Made by a program: the position numbers and the translations under genes
Notes under the pieces: generated by a model
Seen by the model: the letters and a program-made list of their open reading frames with translations, nothing else
Database searches by the model: none
What the model was told of the DNA's origin: nothing
Source of the DNA: Peptoclostridium acidaminophilum DSM 3953
Lineage (GTDB): Bacteria; Bacillota; Clostridia; Peptostreptococcales; Peptostreptococcaceae
Direction: 5' to 3'
DNA length: 64,000 nucleotides
NCBI RefSeq assembly: GCF_000597865.1
Contig: NZ_CP007452.1
Location: 1,309,183 to 1,373,182 of the forward strand
In this document: positions 56,536-64,000 of the stretch, piece by piece
How positions within the stretch are numbered: position 1 is the first letter of the stretch
Layout: each line of letters opens with the position of its first letter

Positions 56536-57849
56536 CTAATCCTTGAATATTTCAAGCATAAGATTTATTGTTTCTTCAATACCAATATTGGTATCCACAT
56601 CTTGCTTCAGGAACGAATTGACCCTGTCTATCTTGTCTATTGCATAATCGATTTTTTTGTTGGTGCCCTTTGAATATACGCCTATATTTATAAGGTCCTC
56701 AGCCTCTTTATATATCGAAAGCACTTCCCTTAGCCGCTTGGCCGCATCCTTGTGTTCTGCAGAAGAGATGTTTGCCATTACACGGCTGACGCTGGAAAGC
56801 ACGTCTATAGCCGGATAGTGGTTTTTATTGGCGACAGACCTTGACAGCACTATGTGTCCGTCGAGTATTCCCCTCACCGCATCTGCGATAGGCTCATTCA
56901 TGTCATCTCCGTCAACAAGCACGGTATAAAGACCCGTTATAGAGCCCTTGCTTGAATTCCCAGCCCGCTCAAGCAGCTTTGGCAACACTGCAAACACTGA
57001 CGGCGTATATCCCTTTGTAATAGGAGGTTCGCCTACTGCAAGGCCAATCTCTCTTTGGGCCATTGAAAATCTTGTGACGGAATCCATCATTAGCATTACA
57101 TCAAGACCCATATCCCTGAAATATTCTGCTATCGAAGTGGCCAGGAGAGCTCCTTTCATTCTAACAAGCGGAGGCTGGTCCGATGTTGCAACTACAAGTA
57201 TTGACCTTTTAAGGCCTTCCTCCTTCAAGTCGTTTTCGATGAACTCCCTTACCTCTCTGCCCCGCTCGCCTATTAGGGCGATTACGTTGATGTCGGCGTT
57301 TGTATTCCTGGCTATCATGCCAAGGAGTGTCGATTTGCCGACACCAGATCCCGCAAATATTCCCATACGCTGTCCCTTGCCGCAGCTTAGGACAGAGTCT
57401 ATAGCTTTTACTCCAAGCGATAGTGGCTCTGAAATTCTTTTTCGCTCAAGCGGGTTGGGCGGCTTGTTCATAACCGGATAAGTATGCTTGAGTTCATTTG
57501 TTTCAATGCCGTCGATTGGATTCCCTATCCCATCGAGCACACGTCCCAAAAGCCCCTCTCCGACTCTGACCTGGAGTCCCTTGCCTGTAGCTACCACCAG
57601 GCTTCCCGAACCAATGCCATCCATTTCTCCGTAGGGCATTAGAATTACATTTTCATCCCTGAATCCCACAACTTCTGCGAGTATTGGCTTATTGGAGTCT
57701 ATCGGGTATATATGACACATCTCTCCAAGCTTCCCGCCCGGCCCTTTTGATTCTATTGTAAGGCCAACCACTCTAAATACCCTTCCTGAATATCTGATGG
57801 TCTCCAAATTTTCCAGACGCTCTGTATATTTTCTTATGTCAATTTTCAA
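56536..57849 (-). CDS. fliI: Flagellum-specific ATPase FliI
   Basis: F1-beta-like ATPase that powers and regulates export. The 437-aa product has Walker A GSGVGKST (about 160), the [12 protein letters not shown] region and Walker [10 protein letters not shown]. The start is uncertain: TTG 57849 gives a normal N-terminus ([12 protein letters not shown]) and overlaps fliH by 11 bases; GTG 57888 is the longest alternative. Confidence 0.94.
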   Translation of the reverse strand: MKIDIRKYTERLENLETIRYSGRVFRVVGLTIESKGPGGKLGEMCHIYPIDSNKPILAEVVGFRDENVILMPYGEMDGIGSGSLVVATGKGLQVRVGEGLLGRVLDGIGNPIDGIETNELKHTYPVMNKPPNPLERKRISEPLSLGVKAIDSVLSCGKGQRMGIFAGSGVGKSTLLGMIARNTNADINVIALIGERGREVREFIENDLKEEGLKRSILVVATSDQPPLVRMKGALLATSIAEYFRDMGLDVMLMMDSVTRFSMAQREIGLAVGEPPITKGYTPSVFAVLPKLLERAGNSSKGSITGLYTVLVDGDDMNEPIADAVRGILDGHIVLSRSVANKNHYPAIDVLSSVSRVMANISSAEHKDAAKRLREVLSIYKEAEDLINIGVYSKGTNKKIDYAIDKIDRVNSFLKQDVDTNIGIEETINLMLEIFKD

Positions 57850-58633
57850 ACGGAGCACCGCTTTCAAGCATAGCTTGGAATTCTTCACTTATTATATCTA
57901 TCTGAGTTTGTATTCCTGAGTCTATGCTGCCGCTCTTTGTTTCAATATGTAAGTTTCCTCGTTCAAGTGCCGGGTCCGTCTTGTATAGAATGCTTTGTAT
58001 GCCATCAGAAGAAATAAGTATTTTCTTTTCATTTTTTTTGAATGCCTCTATGTCTTCACTGCATGCCCTTATCACTATGTCTTGTGCGTAGGTTAGCTTC
58101 TCGAGACCCTTAAGAAGTACTCCAATCAGGGCGTCGTCATTTTCAGCAAGCTTTATTCCTATAATCTTTTCAACGCAATTGAGCACAAGCTGTATTATTT
58201 CGGGCTCAAGCCTGTCTATTTCAGCCCGTTTTTTAGCCTCCATAACTCGCTTCAGCTCAAGAGACTCATCAATAATGCTTTCATATTTCTTTCTGCCTTC
58301 TTCGACTCCTGCCCTGTAGCCTTCTTCATATCCTTTATTTCTTTGCTCGCAATATACCTTTTCAGCATCAGCCCTTAGTTCAGTCAGCTTTCGTTTTTCA
58401 ACTTCGAGCCTGTCTCTTTGCAGAGCAAGAAGTTTCTTTTCTCTTTGCAACAAATCTCTAAAATCGTCCTTTTCTCTGAGCAGCTTGTAAAATCCGTATG
58501 AAACATCATCTCTTACTATTTCCTCACTGCCTGTGACTGTTTGTATGGAGGCCTGAGTTTGAGCTGCGATATCTCCCGTAATCACCTTCGGCTTTTTAAG
58601 CATTACACGCTGGGATTTAATAACCCTAGACAA
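57839..58633 (-). CDS. fliH: Flagellar assembly protein FliH
   Basis: Negative regulator and tether of FliI. The 264-aa product has a charged coiled-coil N-terminal half (about 60-140, with [16 protein letters not shown]) and a C-terminal V-ATPase-E-like domain. It overlaps fliG by 8 bases. Confidence 0.9.
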   Translation of the reverse strand: MSRVIKSQRVMLKKPKVITGDIAAQTQASIQTVTGSEEIVRDDVSYGFYKLLREKDDFRDLLQREKKLLALQRDRLEVEKRKLTELRADAEKVYCEQRNKGYEEGYRAGVEEGRKKYESIIDESLELKRVMEAKKRAEIDRLEPEIIQLVLNCVEKIIGIKLAENDDALIGVLLKGLEKLTYAQDIVIRACSEDIEAFKKNEKKILISSDGIQSILYKTDPALERGNLHIETKSGSIDSGIQTQIDIISEEFQAMLESGAPFEN

Positions 58634-59648
58634 TCAGCTCATCTCCTCCGCCTCTTGATATTATTATCTCGCCCTGGTCCTCAAGCTTTCTTATTATGTT
58701 TACAATTTTTTGCTGCGACTCCTCGACATCCCTAAGCCTTACAGGACCCATGAACTCCATGTCTTCTTTTATCATCTCTGACATACGCTTGGACATGTTT
58801 GTAAATATAAGGTCTGCTACCTCCTGGGTTGTGCCCTTCAATGCCACTGCAAGCTCATTGTTGTCGACCTCGCGTATAAATCTTTGAATGGCTGTGCTGT
58901 CGAGATTTATTATGTCCTCAAACATGAACATCCTTCGCTTGATTTCATCCGCAAGTTCAGGCTCACACATCTCAAGACTTTCCATAATTCTCTTTTCAGT
59001 ACCTCTGTCAACCGAGTTGAGTATGTCGACAATGTTTTGAACACCGCCGGCTTTTGTATAATCCTGCGTTACAATATTTGAGAGCTTGTCCTCAAGTATT
59101 GTTTCAACTTCCTTGATTATCTCAGGATATGTCCTGTCCATAGTGGCTATACGCTTGGCCACCTCCGACTGTTTGTCCTGTGAAAGGCTCGAGAGTATCT
59201 GAGCCGCCTTGTCATTCTCAACATGAGACAGTATGAGCGCTATAGTCTGTGGATGCTCGTTTTGAATGAAGTTGCTAAGCTGCGAAGGGTCGGCTTTTCT
59301 TGCAAAATCAAAAGGCCTCACCTGCAGAGATGCTGTAAGCCTGCCTATAATCTCTATCGCCTTGTCTGTTCCTACGGCCTTTTCAAGAACTTCCTGAGCA
59401 TAGTTTATGCCGCCCTCCGAGATGTATTCCTGTGCAAGGCATACCTCGTAAAACTCTCCGAGTATACGCTCCTTTATTTCAGGCTCCACCCGCTTCATAT
59501 TGGCAATTTCGAGAGTCAGCTCCTCAATTTCTTCTTCGGAAAGGTTTTTGAATATCCTGGCTGAGTATTCAGGCCCTAGTGTTATAAGCAGTATCGCTGC
59601 CTTTTGCTTTCCCGTAAGTTCAAAACCCTTTTTTTTGACTCTAGTCAT
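58626..59648 (-). CDS. fliG: Flagellar motor switch protein FliG
   Basis: Torque-generating switch ring protein that binds FliF, FliM and MotA. The 340-aa product has the N-terminal KQKAAILLITLG segment, the EHPQTIALILSH and MFMFEDI-type middle segments and the charged torque helix (FIREVDNNELAVALKG). The start is ATG 59648 after AGGAGG. Codons 5-7 contain an A8 run with A_AAA_AAG, but the gene is in frame. Confidence 0.96.
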   Translation of the reverse strand: MTRVKKKGFELTGKQKAAILLITLGPEYSARIFKNLSEEEIEELTLEIANMKRVEPEIKERILGEFYEVCLAQEYISEGGINYAQEVLEKAVGTDKAIEIIGRLTASLQVRPFDFARKADPSQLSNFIQNEHPQTIALILSHVENDKAAQILSSLSQDKQSEVAKRIATMDRTYPEIIKEVETILEDKLSNIVTQDYTKAGGVQNIVDILNSVDRGTEKRIMESLEMCEPELADEIKRRMFMFEDIINLDSTAIQRFIREVDNNELAVALKGTTQEVADLIFTNMSKRMSEMIKEDMEFMGPVRLRDVEESQQKIVNIIRKLEDQGEIIISRGGGDELIV

Positions 59649-59660
59649 AGTCAATTCCTC

Positions 59661-61223
59661 CTAATCCTCGCTGAGCCAGCTCTTTAGAAGCTGTGATGCA
59701 ATTTCAGGATTTCGTTCAATAAGCGACTCAATACTCTTTTTATAGCCAGAGTCTTTTATGTCAACTTCAAGTTCCTTAATTTCTTCCTCAGGTATTTCAA
59801 GTGTGGCCTGGACATTATCAGGCAGTGCCTGCCTTTGTATTTTTTTCCTCGCAAAATAGATCACAGCGCCGGCTGCAGGTATTAGTATCAATATTATAAT
59901 TAGTGCTATAATCCAAACCGGCATATTGTCTGCACTGTCCTTTGCTGCGTCTTCAAACGCCTTATTCATGCTGTCGTCAAACGTCCTTGCGTAAACCTCG
60001 ACTGCTTTTGCATCAAGTCCAACAGCTGTTGAAACGATCTTTTCGACCTGACTTTTTTGTTCTTCGTCAAGCTCCTTGCCTTCAAGTATTTCACTGTTTA
60101 TTATGACGGCTACAGTTATATCCTTTATCTGGCCTTTTGCCTTTTCCAGCTTTTCTATCGTCTCATTGAGTTCATAGTTTACTACCTTTTCCTCGTTGTC
60201 GTTTTGAGTGCTGCTCGACTGCTGCTGCTCCGCATACTGAGTTGTAGCATCAGTATCCGTGTTGCTTTCCGTGCCTGCCGGCCCGCCTTCTCCAGTAGCC
60301 GACGAACTAGAGCGCTTCTCCTGCAGACTTCTTATGAGACCGCTTTCCTCTCCTTCAACCGGTGTGTTGTATGATTTTGATTCCCTTATCGTTGTGTCAA
60401 AATCCAGCTTTACGCTGGCCATTACCGATACATTCGAATACCCGTATACAGGGCCTAAAAATTCCATAAGGCTTTCCTGCACCTTGCTTTTTACTTCTTC
60501 CTGGAGCTCTATTTGCGAATTCGACATGTTCGACTCGCCGCTTTTTTCTCCGTTTAGAACCTTACCTGAAGCGTCATGTATGGTTACATTGGCAACCTCC
60601 AAGCCTTCCACCGAATTTGAAACGAACTCAGCTATTCCGGCTATCCTGTCCGGCTCGAGCACCTGTCCTGACTTCATCTTTATCCAGACTGCCGATTTTG
60701 TCTTATCTTTGTTTTCAGACAAGATAAAGTCGCTGCCCTGGGGTATTGTAATGTTGACTATTGCGCTCTCAATCCCGGGCATAGACTCAATATCCTGGGC
60801 CAGACTATTTTTAAGGGCAATATTGAATGCCTGTTGCTTCTCTTCCTTGCTTAAAAATATGTTGTTCTTGTTAAGTACGTCTTCATAAGAAAATTTCCGG
60901 GAAGGTACGCCCTTCATTGAAAGGTCAATCCTTGCCTTGCTTGCATCCCCTTCAGCAACGAGTATGGTGCCTTCATCCTGGATTTTGTATTTGACTCCCG
61001 TTTCATCCAGATTCTGAGTAATTGCTCCGGTTTCTTCAGGCTTCAAATCCTTATATAGCACTACATATTCCGGTCTTGTTATGTAAAATATGGTGAATGT
61101 CACTGTAAGTACAAGTAATATTGAACAAATCAAGAAAATCGTTTTTTGTTTTTTGGTATATTTTTTCGTCAGCTCATCCGATTTGTGCTTGATGTTTGAG
61201 AACAGTTCTTCCAATTTATACAC
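59661..61223 (-). CDS. fliF: Flagellar MS-ring protein FliF
   Basis: Membrane base on which the motor assembles. The 520-aa product has two helices (about 28-47 and 437-458), ring-building domains between them with SYEDVLNKNNIFLSKEEKQQAFNIALKNSLAQDIESMPGI, and a C-terminal FliG-binding tail ending LLKSWLSED. Confidence 0.95.
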   Translation of the reverse strand: MYKLEELFSNIKHKSDELTKKYTKKQKTIFLICSILLVLTVTFTIFYITRPEYVVLYKDLKPEETGAITQNLDETGVKYKIQDEGTILVAEGDASKARIDLSMKGVPSRKFSYEDVLNKNNIFLSKEEKQQAFNIALKNSLAQDIESMPGIESAIVNITIPQGSDFILSENKDKTKSAVWIKMKSGQVLEPDRIAGIAEFVSNSVEGLEVANVTIHDASGKVLNGEKSGESNMSNSQIELQEEVKSKVQESLMEFLGPVYGYSNVSVMASVKLDFDTTIRESKSYNTPVEGEESGLIRSLQEKRSSSSATGEGGPAGTESNTDTDATTQYAEQQQSSSTQNDNEEKVVNYELNETIEKLEKAKGQIKDITVAVIINSEILEGKELDEEQKSQVEKIVSTAVGLDAKAVEVYARTFDDSMNKAFEDAAKDSADNMPVWIIALIIILILIPAAGAVIYFARKKIQRQALPDNVQATLEIPEEEIKELEVDIKDSGYKKSIESLIERNPEIASQLLKSWLSED

Positions 61224-61229
61224 CTCAAA

Positions 61230-61526
61230 TTATATTTGCATTCTCATTATTTCCTTGTAGGCATCTACTATTTTATTCCTTATTTCGACTATAGTCTGAA
61301 CTGCCACATCGGCTTTTTGGGTGGCTATTGTAAGATCATGCAGATTGTCAAGTTCACCCAGCACAAACTTTTCTCCGAGCATTTCTTGTTCTCTCTCAAT
61401 ATCGCTTGCAGAATAAAGAGCGTCCATAAGCGCTTGCTTGAATCCCTGCCCATTTGCTGCTGTGGCATTCTGAACTCCAGCACTTGATTTGATATTCGAA
61501 ACAGATTCTATACCCTGTATTTGCAT
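61230..61526 (-). CDS. fliE: Flagellar hook-basal body protein FliE
   Basis: Links MS-ring and rod. The 98-aa product has the conserved DLTIATQKADVAVQTIVEIRNKIVDAYKEIMRMQI C-terminal helix. Confidence 0.95.
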   Translation of the reverse strand: MQIQGIESVSNIKSSAGVQNATAANGQGFKQALMDALYSASDIEREQEMLGEKFVLGELDNLHDLTIATQKADVAVQTIVEIRNKIVDAYKEIMRMQI

Positions 61527-61552
61527 CTAAACACCTCTCCGAGAAACTATTC

Positions 61553-61999
61553 TTATTTGCCTATCTCAAGCGCCTTTAGCATCATGGACTTTGTGTTGTT
61601 CACGGAAGTCACATTTGACTCATATGCTCTCATAGCCGTTATCATGTCGACCATTTCCTGTATCGTGTTCACATTCGACGTTAGCACATATCCGTCCTTG
61701 TCTGCGTCCGGATGACCGGGGTTGTACTTTTTCAGGAATGGCGACTTATCCTCTACAATTTTGTCTATTTCAACCGTATTTTGAGCCGATTCGCCGGTTC
61801 CTCCGGCGTACGCAGCCAGCTGCTCCTTGAATGAACTTGCATTTTGCGCCTTGAATACGACAACCTGCCTTCTGTATGGCATACCGTTTTCCGTCTTTGT
61901 CGTATTGGCATTTGCTATGTTTTTTGATATCACATCCAGCCTTGCCCTTTCTGCCGAAAGGGCCGTGCCGCTTATAGTCATCCCGCTAAAAAGTGACAT
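61553..61999 (-). CDS. flgC: Flagellar rod protein FlgC
   Basis: Proximal rod subunit. The 148-aa product has the N-terminal NIANANTTKTENGMPYRRQVV motif and the C-terminal NTIQEMVDMITAMRAYESNV helix. Confidence 0.96.
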   Translation of the reverse strand: MSLFSGMTISGTALSAERARLDVISKNIANANTTKTENGMPYRRQVVVFKAQNASSFKEQLAAYAGGTGESAQNTVEIDKIVEDKSPFLKKYNPGHPDADKDGYVLTSNVNTIQEMVDMITAMRAYESNVTSVNNTKSMMLKALEIGK

Positions 62000-62001
62000 G
62001 C

Positions 62002-62397
62002 TTATCTTCTCCCCTCTCCGATTACGCTTTTGAGCCTTTTGAACATGCTCTGCATCTGCTCAACTGATGTATTGTAGTTTATGCTGTTTTTGGACTGCTC
62101 TATCATTTCAAGATCCAGATCTACATTGTTGCCGTCGATTCTGCTTCTTGTATTCTTGTCTACGCTTGTTTCGTACTGCCTTGCAGGCTGCGCATTGATT
62201 TTAATATGCCTTTCGTTTGTAGCATATCCTTCTATAGTGCTACTTTTTTGCTTATCTTTTAACAAGTCGCTGAATACAACATCCTTTCGCTTGTACTCTG
62301 GTGTGTTTACATTTGCTATGTTAGAATCGATTACCTTGCTGCGCTCCCAGTAGTAATCGAGCGCCTTGTTGAAAATTCCAAATCCCTTAGTAACCAT
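62002..62397 (-). CDS. flgB: Flagellar rod protein FlgB
   Basis: Proximal rod subunit and first gene of the flagellar run. The 131-aa product has SNIANVNTPEYKRKDVVF and a normal C-terminal helix. The ATG follows GGAGCGATGAT. Confidence 0.96.
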   Translation of the reverse strand: MVTKGFGIFNKALDYYWERSKVIDSNIANVNTPEYKRKDVVFSDLLKDKQKSSTIEGYATNERHIKINAQPARQYETSVDKNTRSRIDGNNVDLDLEMIEQSKNSINYNTSVEQMQSMFKRLKSVIGEGRR

Positions 62398-62443
62398 ATC
62401 ATCGCTCCATCAAGATACAATTTTATAAAACTCGCCAACTTCA

Positions 62444-62449
62444 ATTATA
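62444..62449 (-). promoter_or_regulatory. Possible -10 box of the flgB operon
   Basis: TATAAT about 50 bases before flgB; no good -35 box lies 16-18 bases upstream (TTTTAA only). It may be an activator-dependent promoter, or the real one may lie further up in this AT-rich gap. Confidence 0.4.
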
Positions 62450-62629
62450 TACTGATTTTTAAATATTTAAAACACTTCTTAACAGTTCTTTAGCAATAAA
62501 AACAGAAAGCTCGTTTTAATTATAAAATGTATTTAAATTTTATAGTGCAATTACATTTTTTTTATGTTACATCAATTTGCTGACAATATCAATCATGGCC
62601 ATAGTCCTATTGCATTTCATCAATCATAC

Positions 62630-62668
62630 TTATACATATGCTTACAATTTTATTTTGCATATGTATAA
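62630..62668. repeat. 12-bp perfect inverted repeat between spoVS and flgB
   Basis: TTATACATATGC and GCATATGTATAA separated by 15 AT-rich bases, just downstream of the spoVS terminator. It could be a protein-binding dyad for flgB control or a second hairpin. No T-run follows. Confidence 0.6.
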
Positions 62669-62683
62669 ATTGCCCAGACATAA

Positions 62684-62708
62684 AAAAACCTGCTTTCAGC
62701 AGGTTTTT
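62684..62708 (-). terminator. Intrinsic terminator of spoVS
   Basis: CCTGC/GCAGG core, extended by A/T pairing (AAAAACCTGC with GCAGGTTTTT), a 5-base loop and T-rich tail, 33 bases after the spoVS stop. Confidence 0.9.
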
Positions 62709-62740
62709 CACAATATGCAAATAATTGTACTATTCAGTTT

Positions 62741-63001
62741 TTATCTTGGTTCTACAATAAGTTTTATTGCTGTTCTTTCTTCGCCGTCGATTTCAACATC
62801 AGTAAAAGCAGGTATACATATAAGGTCCATACCGCTGGGAGCCACGAATCCCCTGGCTATAGCAACAGCTTTTACCGCCTGATTTATAGCTCCGGCGCCA
62901 ATCGCTTGGATTTCAGCCGACCCCTTTTCTCTTAAATATCCTGCTAGGGCTCCTGCTACGGCATTTGGATTAGATTTAGATGAAACTTTTAATACTTCCA
63001 T
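62741..63001 (-). CDS. spoVS: Stage V sporulation protein S
   Basis: Small Alba-like protein needed in Bacillus for coat assembly and for relief of a sporulation block. The 86-aa product matches the family across its length (SNPNAVAGALAGYLREKGSAEIQAIGAGAINQAVKA). The ATG follows AAAGGGGGAC. In Bacillus it is near rny, here it lies between cheR and flgB with its own terminator. The 102-base upstream gap contains no convincing sigma-A promoter; a loose sigma-H-like GAAT element is present. Confidence 0.96.
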   Translation of the reverse strand: MEVLKVSSKSNPNAVAGALAGYLREKGSAEIQAIGAGAINQAVKAVAIARGFVAPSGMDLICIPAFTDVEIDGEERTAIKLIVEPR

Positions 63002-63103
63002 TTCTTATGTCCCCCTTTATTTGAAATAAATATTTTGCTGCATTCTATAGAAATAATAAAACTTATTGCCCTTCGAACTTGATTGTCTAATTCTTGTCTC
63101 TAT

Positions 63104-63877
63104 CTACTCAACTCTTCCATAAAAGAATGTTTTCTGAGCCTTTAGATTATACTTGCTGGGCATTATTATCTGCTCTGTGCTTCCAACAAACAAGTAGCCT
63201 TCCTTTTCAAGCGATTTGCTGAATTTCGTGTAAATTTCGCTCTTTGCCTCTTCAGTGAAATAAATAAGCACATTTCTGCATATTATCAAATCACATCTGT
63301 CTATATATCTATCGCTTAGAAGGTTGTGCCTTTTGAATTCAACGCGTTTCTTGATTGTTTCTCTAATCTCATATATACCACCTTTTTTATCGAAATAATC
63401 TCTAATAAAGTTTTTTGGCAGATTTTTTAGGCTTTTTTCTGTATATTGGCCCCGCTTTGCCTTTTCAATGGCCTGCTCATCCAGATCTGTCGCATATACC
63501 TTTATCTGATCAAGCGGCATGAAATTGCTAAGCAGCATTACCATAGAGTAAGGCTCCTCCCCTGTCGAGCAGGCGGCGCTCCATACCCTGAGCTGCTTTT
63601 TTTTGCTAAGGAGTTTTGGTATTACATCATCCTGCAGCACCTTCCATTGCTCTGGATTTCTGTAAAATTCAGATACGTTTATAGTCATATAGTTTACAAA
63701 TTCCTCGAACAGCTCTTTGTTTGCAACAATACCCTTGTAATAGCTTTCAAAATCTTCAAAGCCATTACGTTTTGCCAAGGATGAAAGCCTTCGCTTCATT
63801 TGTTTTTCTTTGTATAGTGATAAATCTATGCCTGTTTTATTCAACACTTTCTGCTTGAAGCTTTCGTATCCTTGCAT
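63104..63877 (-). CDS. cheR: Chemotaxis methyltransferase CheR
   Basis: Methylates receptor glutamates with SAM, opposing CheB. The 257-aa product has the N-terminal helical domain (MKRRLSSLAKRNGFEDFESY) and the SAM domain with WSAACSTGEEPYS (about 98-110) and the DLIICRNVLIYF motif. It begins 3 bases after the ispH stop and is separated from the other che genes by spoVS and the flagellar run. Confidence 0.96.
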   Translation of the reverse strand: MQGYESFKQKVLNKTGIDLSLYKEKQMKRRLSSLAKRNGFEDFESYYKGIVANKELFEEFVNYMTINVSEFYRNPEQWKVLQDDVIPKLLSKKKQLRVWSAACSTGEEPYSMVMLLSNFMPLDQIKVYATDLDEQAIEKAKRGQYTEKSLKNLPKNFIRDYFDKKGGIYEIRETIKKRVEFKRHNLLSDRYIDRCDLIICRNVLIYFTEEAKSEIYTKFSKSLEKEGYLFVGSTEQIIMPSKYNLKAQKTFFYGRVE

Positions 63878-63880
63878 TGA

Positions 63881-64000
63881 CTACCTCCTGTTTTTATGTG
63901 CTCCTTTGATGTACTCCACAGTCTCTTCTATAATCCAGTCCGGTGTGGAGGCTCCTGCCGTTATTCCTATTGTCGAATAGCCGCAAATTTCTTCGATGTC
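63881..64000 (-). CDS. ispH: 4-hydroxy-3-methylbut-2-enyl diphosphate reductase, 3' end
   Basis: Last enzyme of the MEP pathway, forming IPP and DMAPP. Only the C-terminal 39 residues are in the window. They include the diagnostic GITAGASTPDWII segment. The stop TAG (63883-63881) shows that this is a stand-alone IspH, not the IspH-S1 fusion found in many clostridia. Confidence 0.93.
   Translation of the reverse strand, partial: DIEEICGYSTIGITAGASTPDWIIEETVEYIKGAHKNRR

Larger units (their letters stand above)
62398..62740 (-). other. Intergenic region upstream of flgB (343 bases)
   Basis: No credible gene is present. The region holds the spoVS terminator, a 12-bp inverted repeat and AT-rich sequence leading to flgB. 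No cyclic-di-GMP riboswitch is recognisable. Confidence 0.8.

Noticed and set aside
59627-59634. A8 run with A_AAA_AAG in fliG as a frameshift site
   Set aside because: fliG is in frame across it and the -1 frame gives no meaningful extension.
62398-62740. Cyclic-di-GMP riboswitch before flgB, as in C. difficile
   Set aside because: No GEMM-like conserved core was recognised by eye; a covariance search would settle it.
63002-63103. Sigma-H promoter for spoVS
   Set aside because: Only the GAAT -10-like element is acceptable; the -35 match is poor.

Overview
The window is a low-GC, anaerobic-clostridium-type chromosome segment in which every gene I can support lies on the minus strand. Gene order, the MEP isoprenoid genes, SpoVS, PolC, FliY, CheC/CheD and the FlhF/FlhG pair all point to Clostridia. 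A tRNA 2-selenouridine synthase (mnmH) implies a selenium-using host, so a Peptostreptococcaceae/Peptoclostridium-like organism is my best guess; this is an inference, not a database result. No mobile element, CRISPR array, tRNA or rRNA gene was seen.

In transcription order (high to low coordinate) the layout is: the 3' end of ispH; cheR; spoVS; then a flagellar/chemotaxis run from about 62.4 to 31.5 kb: flgB-flgC-fliE-fliF-fliG-fliH-fliI-fliJ-(MgtE_N/MotE-like)-fliK-flgD-flgE-flbD-motA-motB-fliL-fliM-fliY-cheY-fliO-fliP-fliQ-fliR-flhB-flhA-flhF-flhG-ycgR-cheB-cheA-cheW-cheC-cheD-(2-TM protein)-fliA-fapA. Genes abut or overlap with no clear internal terminator, so it reads as one very long operon that builds the basal body, export gate, hook, motor and switch, then the chemosensory core, and ends with the flagellar sigma factor.

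Next come rpsB-tsf, pyrH-frr-(small PASTA-like ORF)-uppS-cdsA, and dxr-rseP-ispG-polC. After a good sigma-A promoter follows the nusA operon rimP-nusA-ylxR-ylxQ-infB-rbfA-nrnA-truB-ribF-rpsO, then pnp. A promoter then drives lysC-ftsK-mnmH-rimO-pgsA. Last are monocistronic recA with a textbook SOS box, and the 5' part of rny, which runs off the window. These blocks hold translation, RNA decay, membrane lipid and isoprenoid synthesis, replication and recombination genes.

The most notable signals are these. dxr is split by a -1 shift exactly at an A_AAA_AAG slippery heptamer. Two 21-bp near-identical direct repeats begin at the expected rny transcript start, and rny has a possible ATT start. 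A terminator-like hairpin lies between the nusA-operon promoter and rimP, and an rpsO leader hairpin is completed by a G-U pair only on the coding-strand RNA. A G8 tract sits in the cheB interdomain linker. Two small unnamed proteins sit inside otherwise canonical operons. Many starts are TTG, and in several genes an in-frame GTG inside the Shine-Dalgarno sequence makes the longest ORF misleading.
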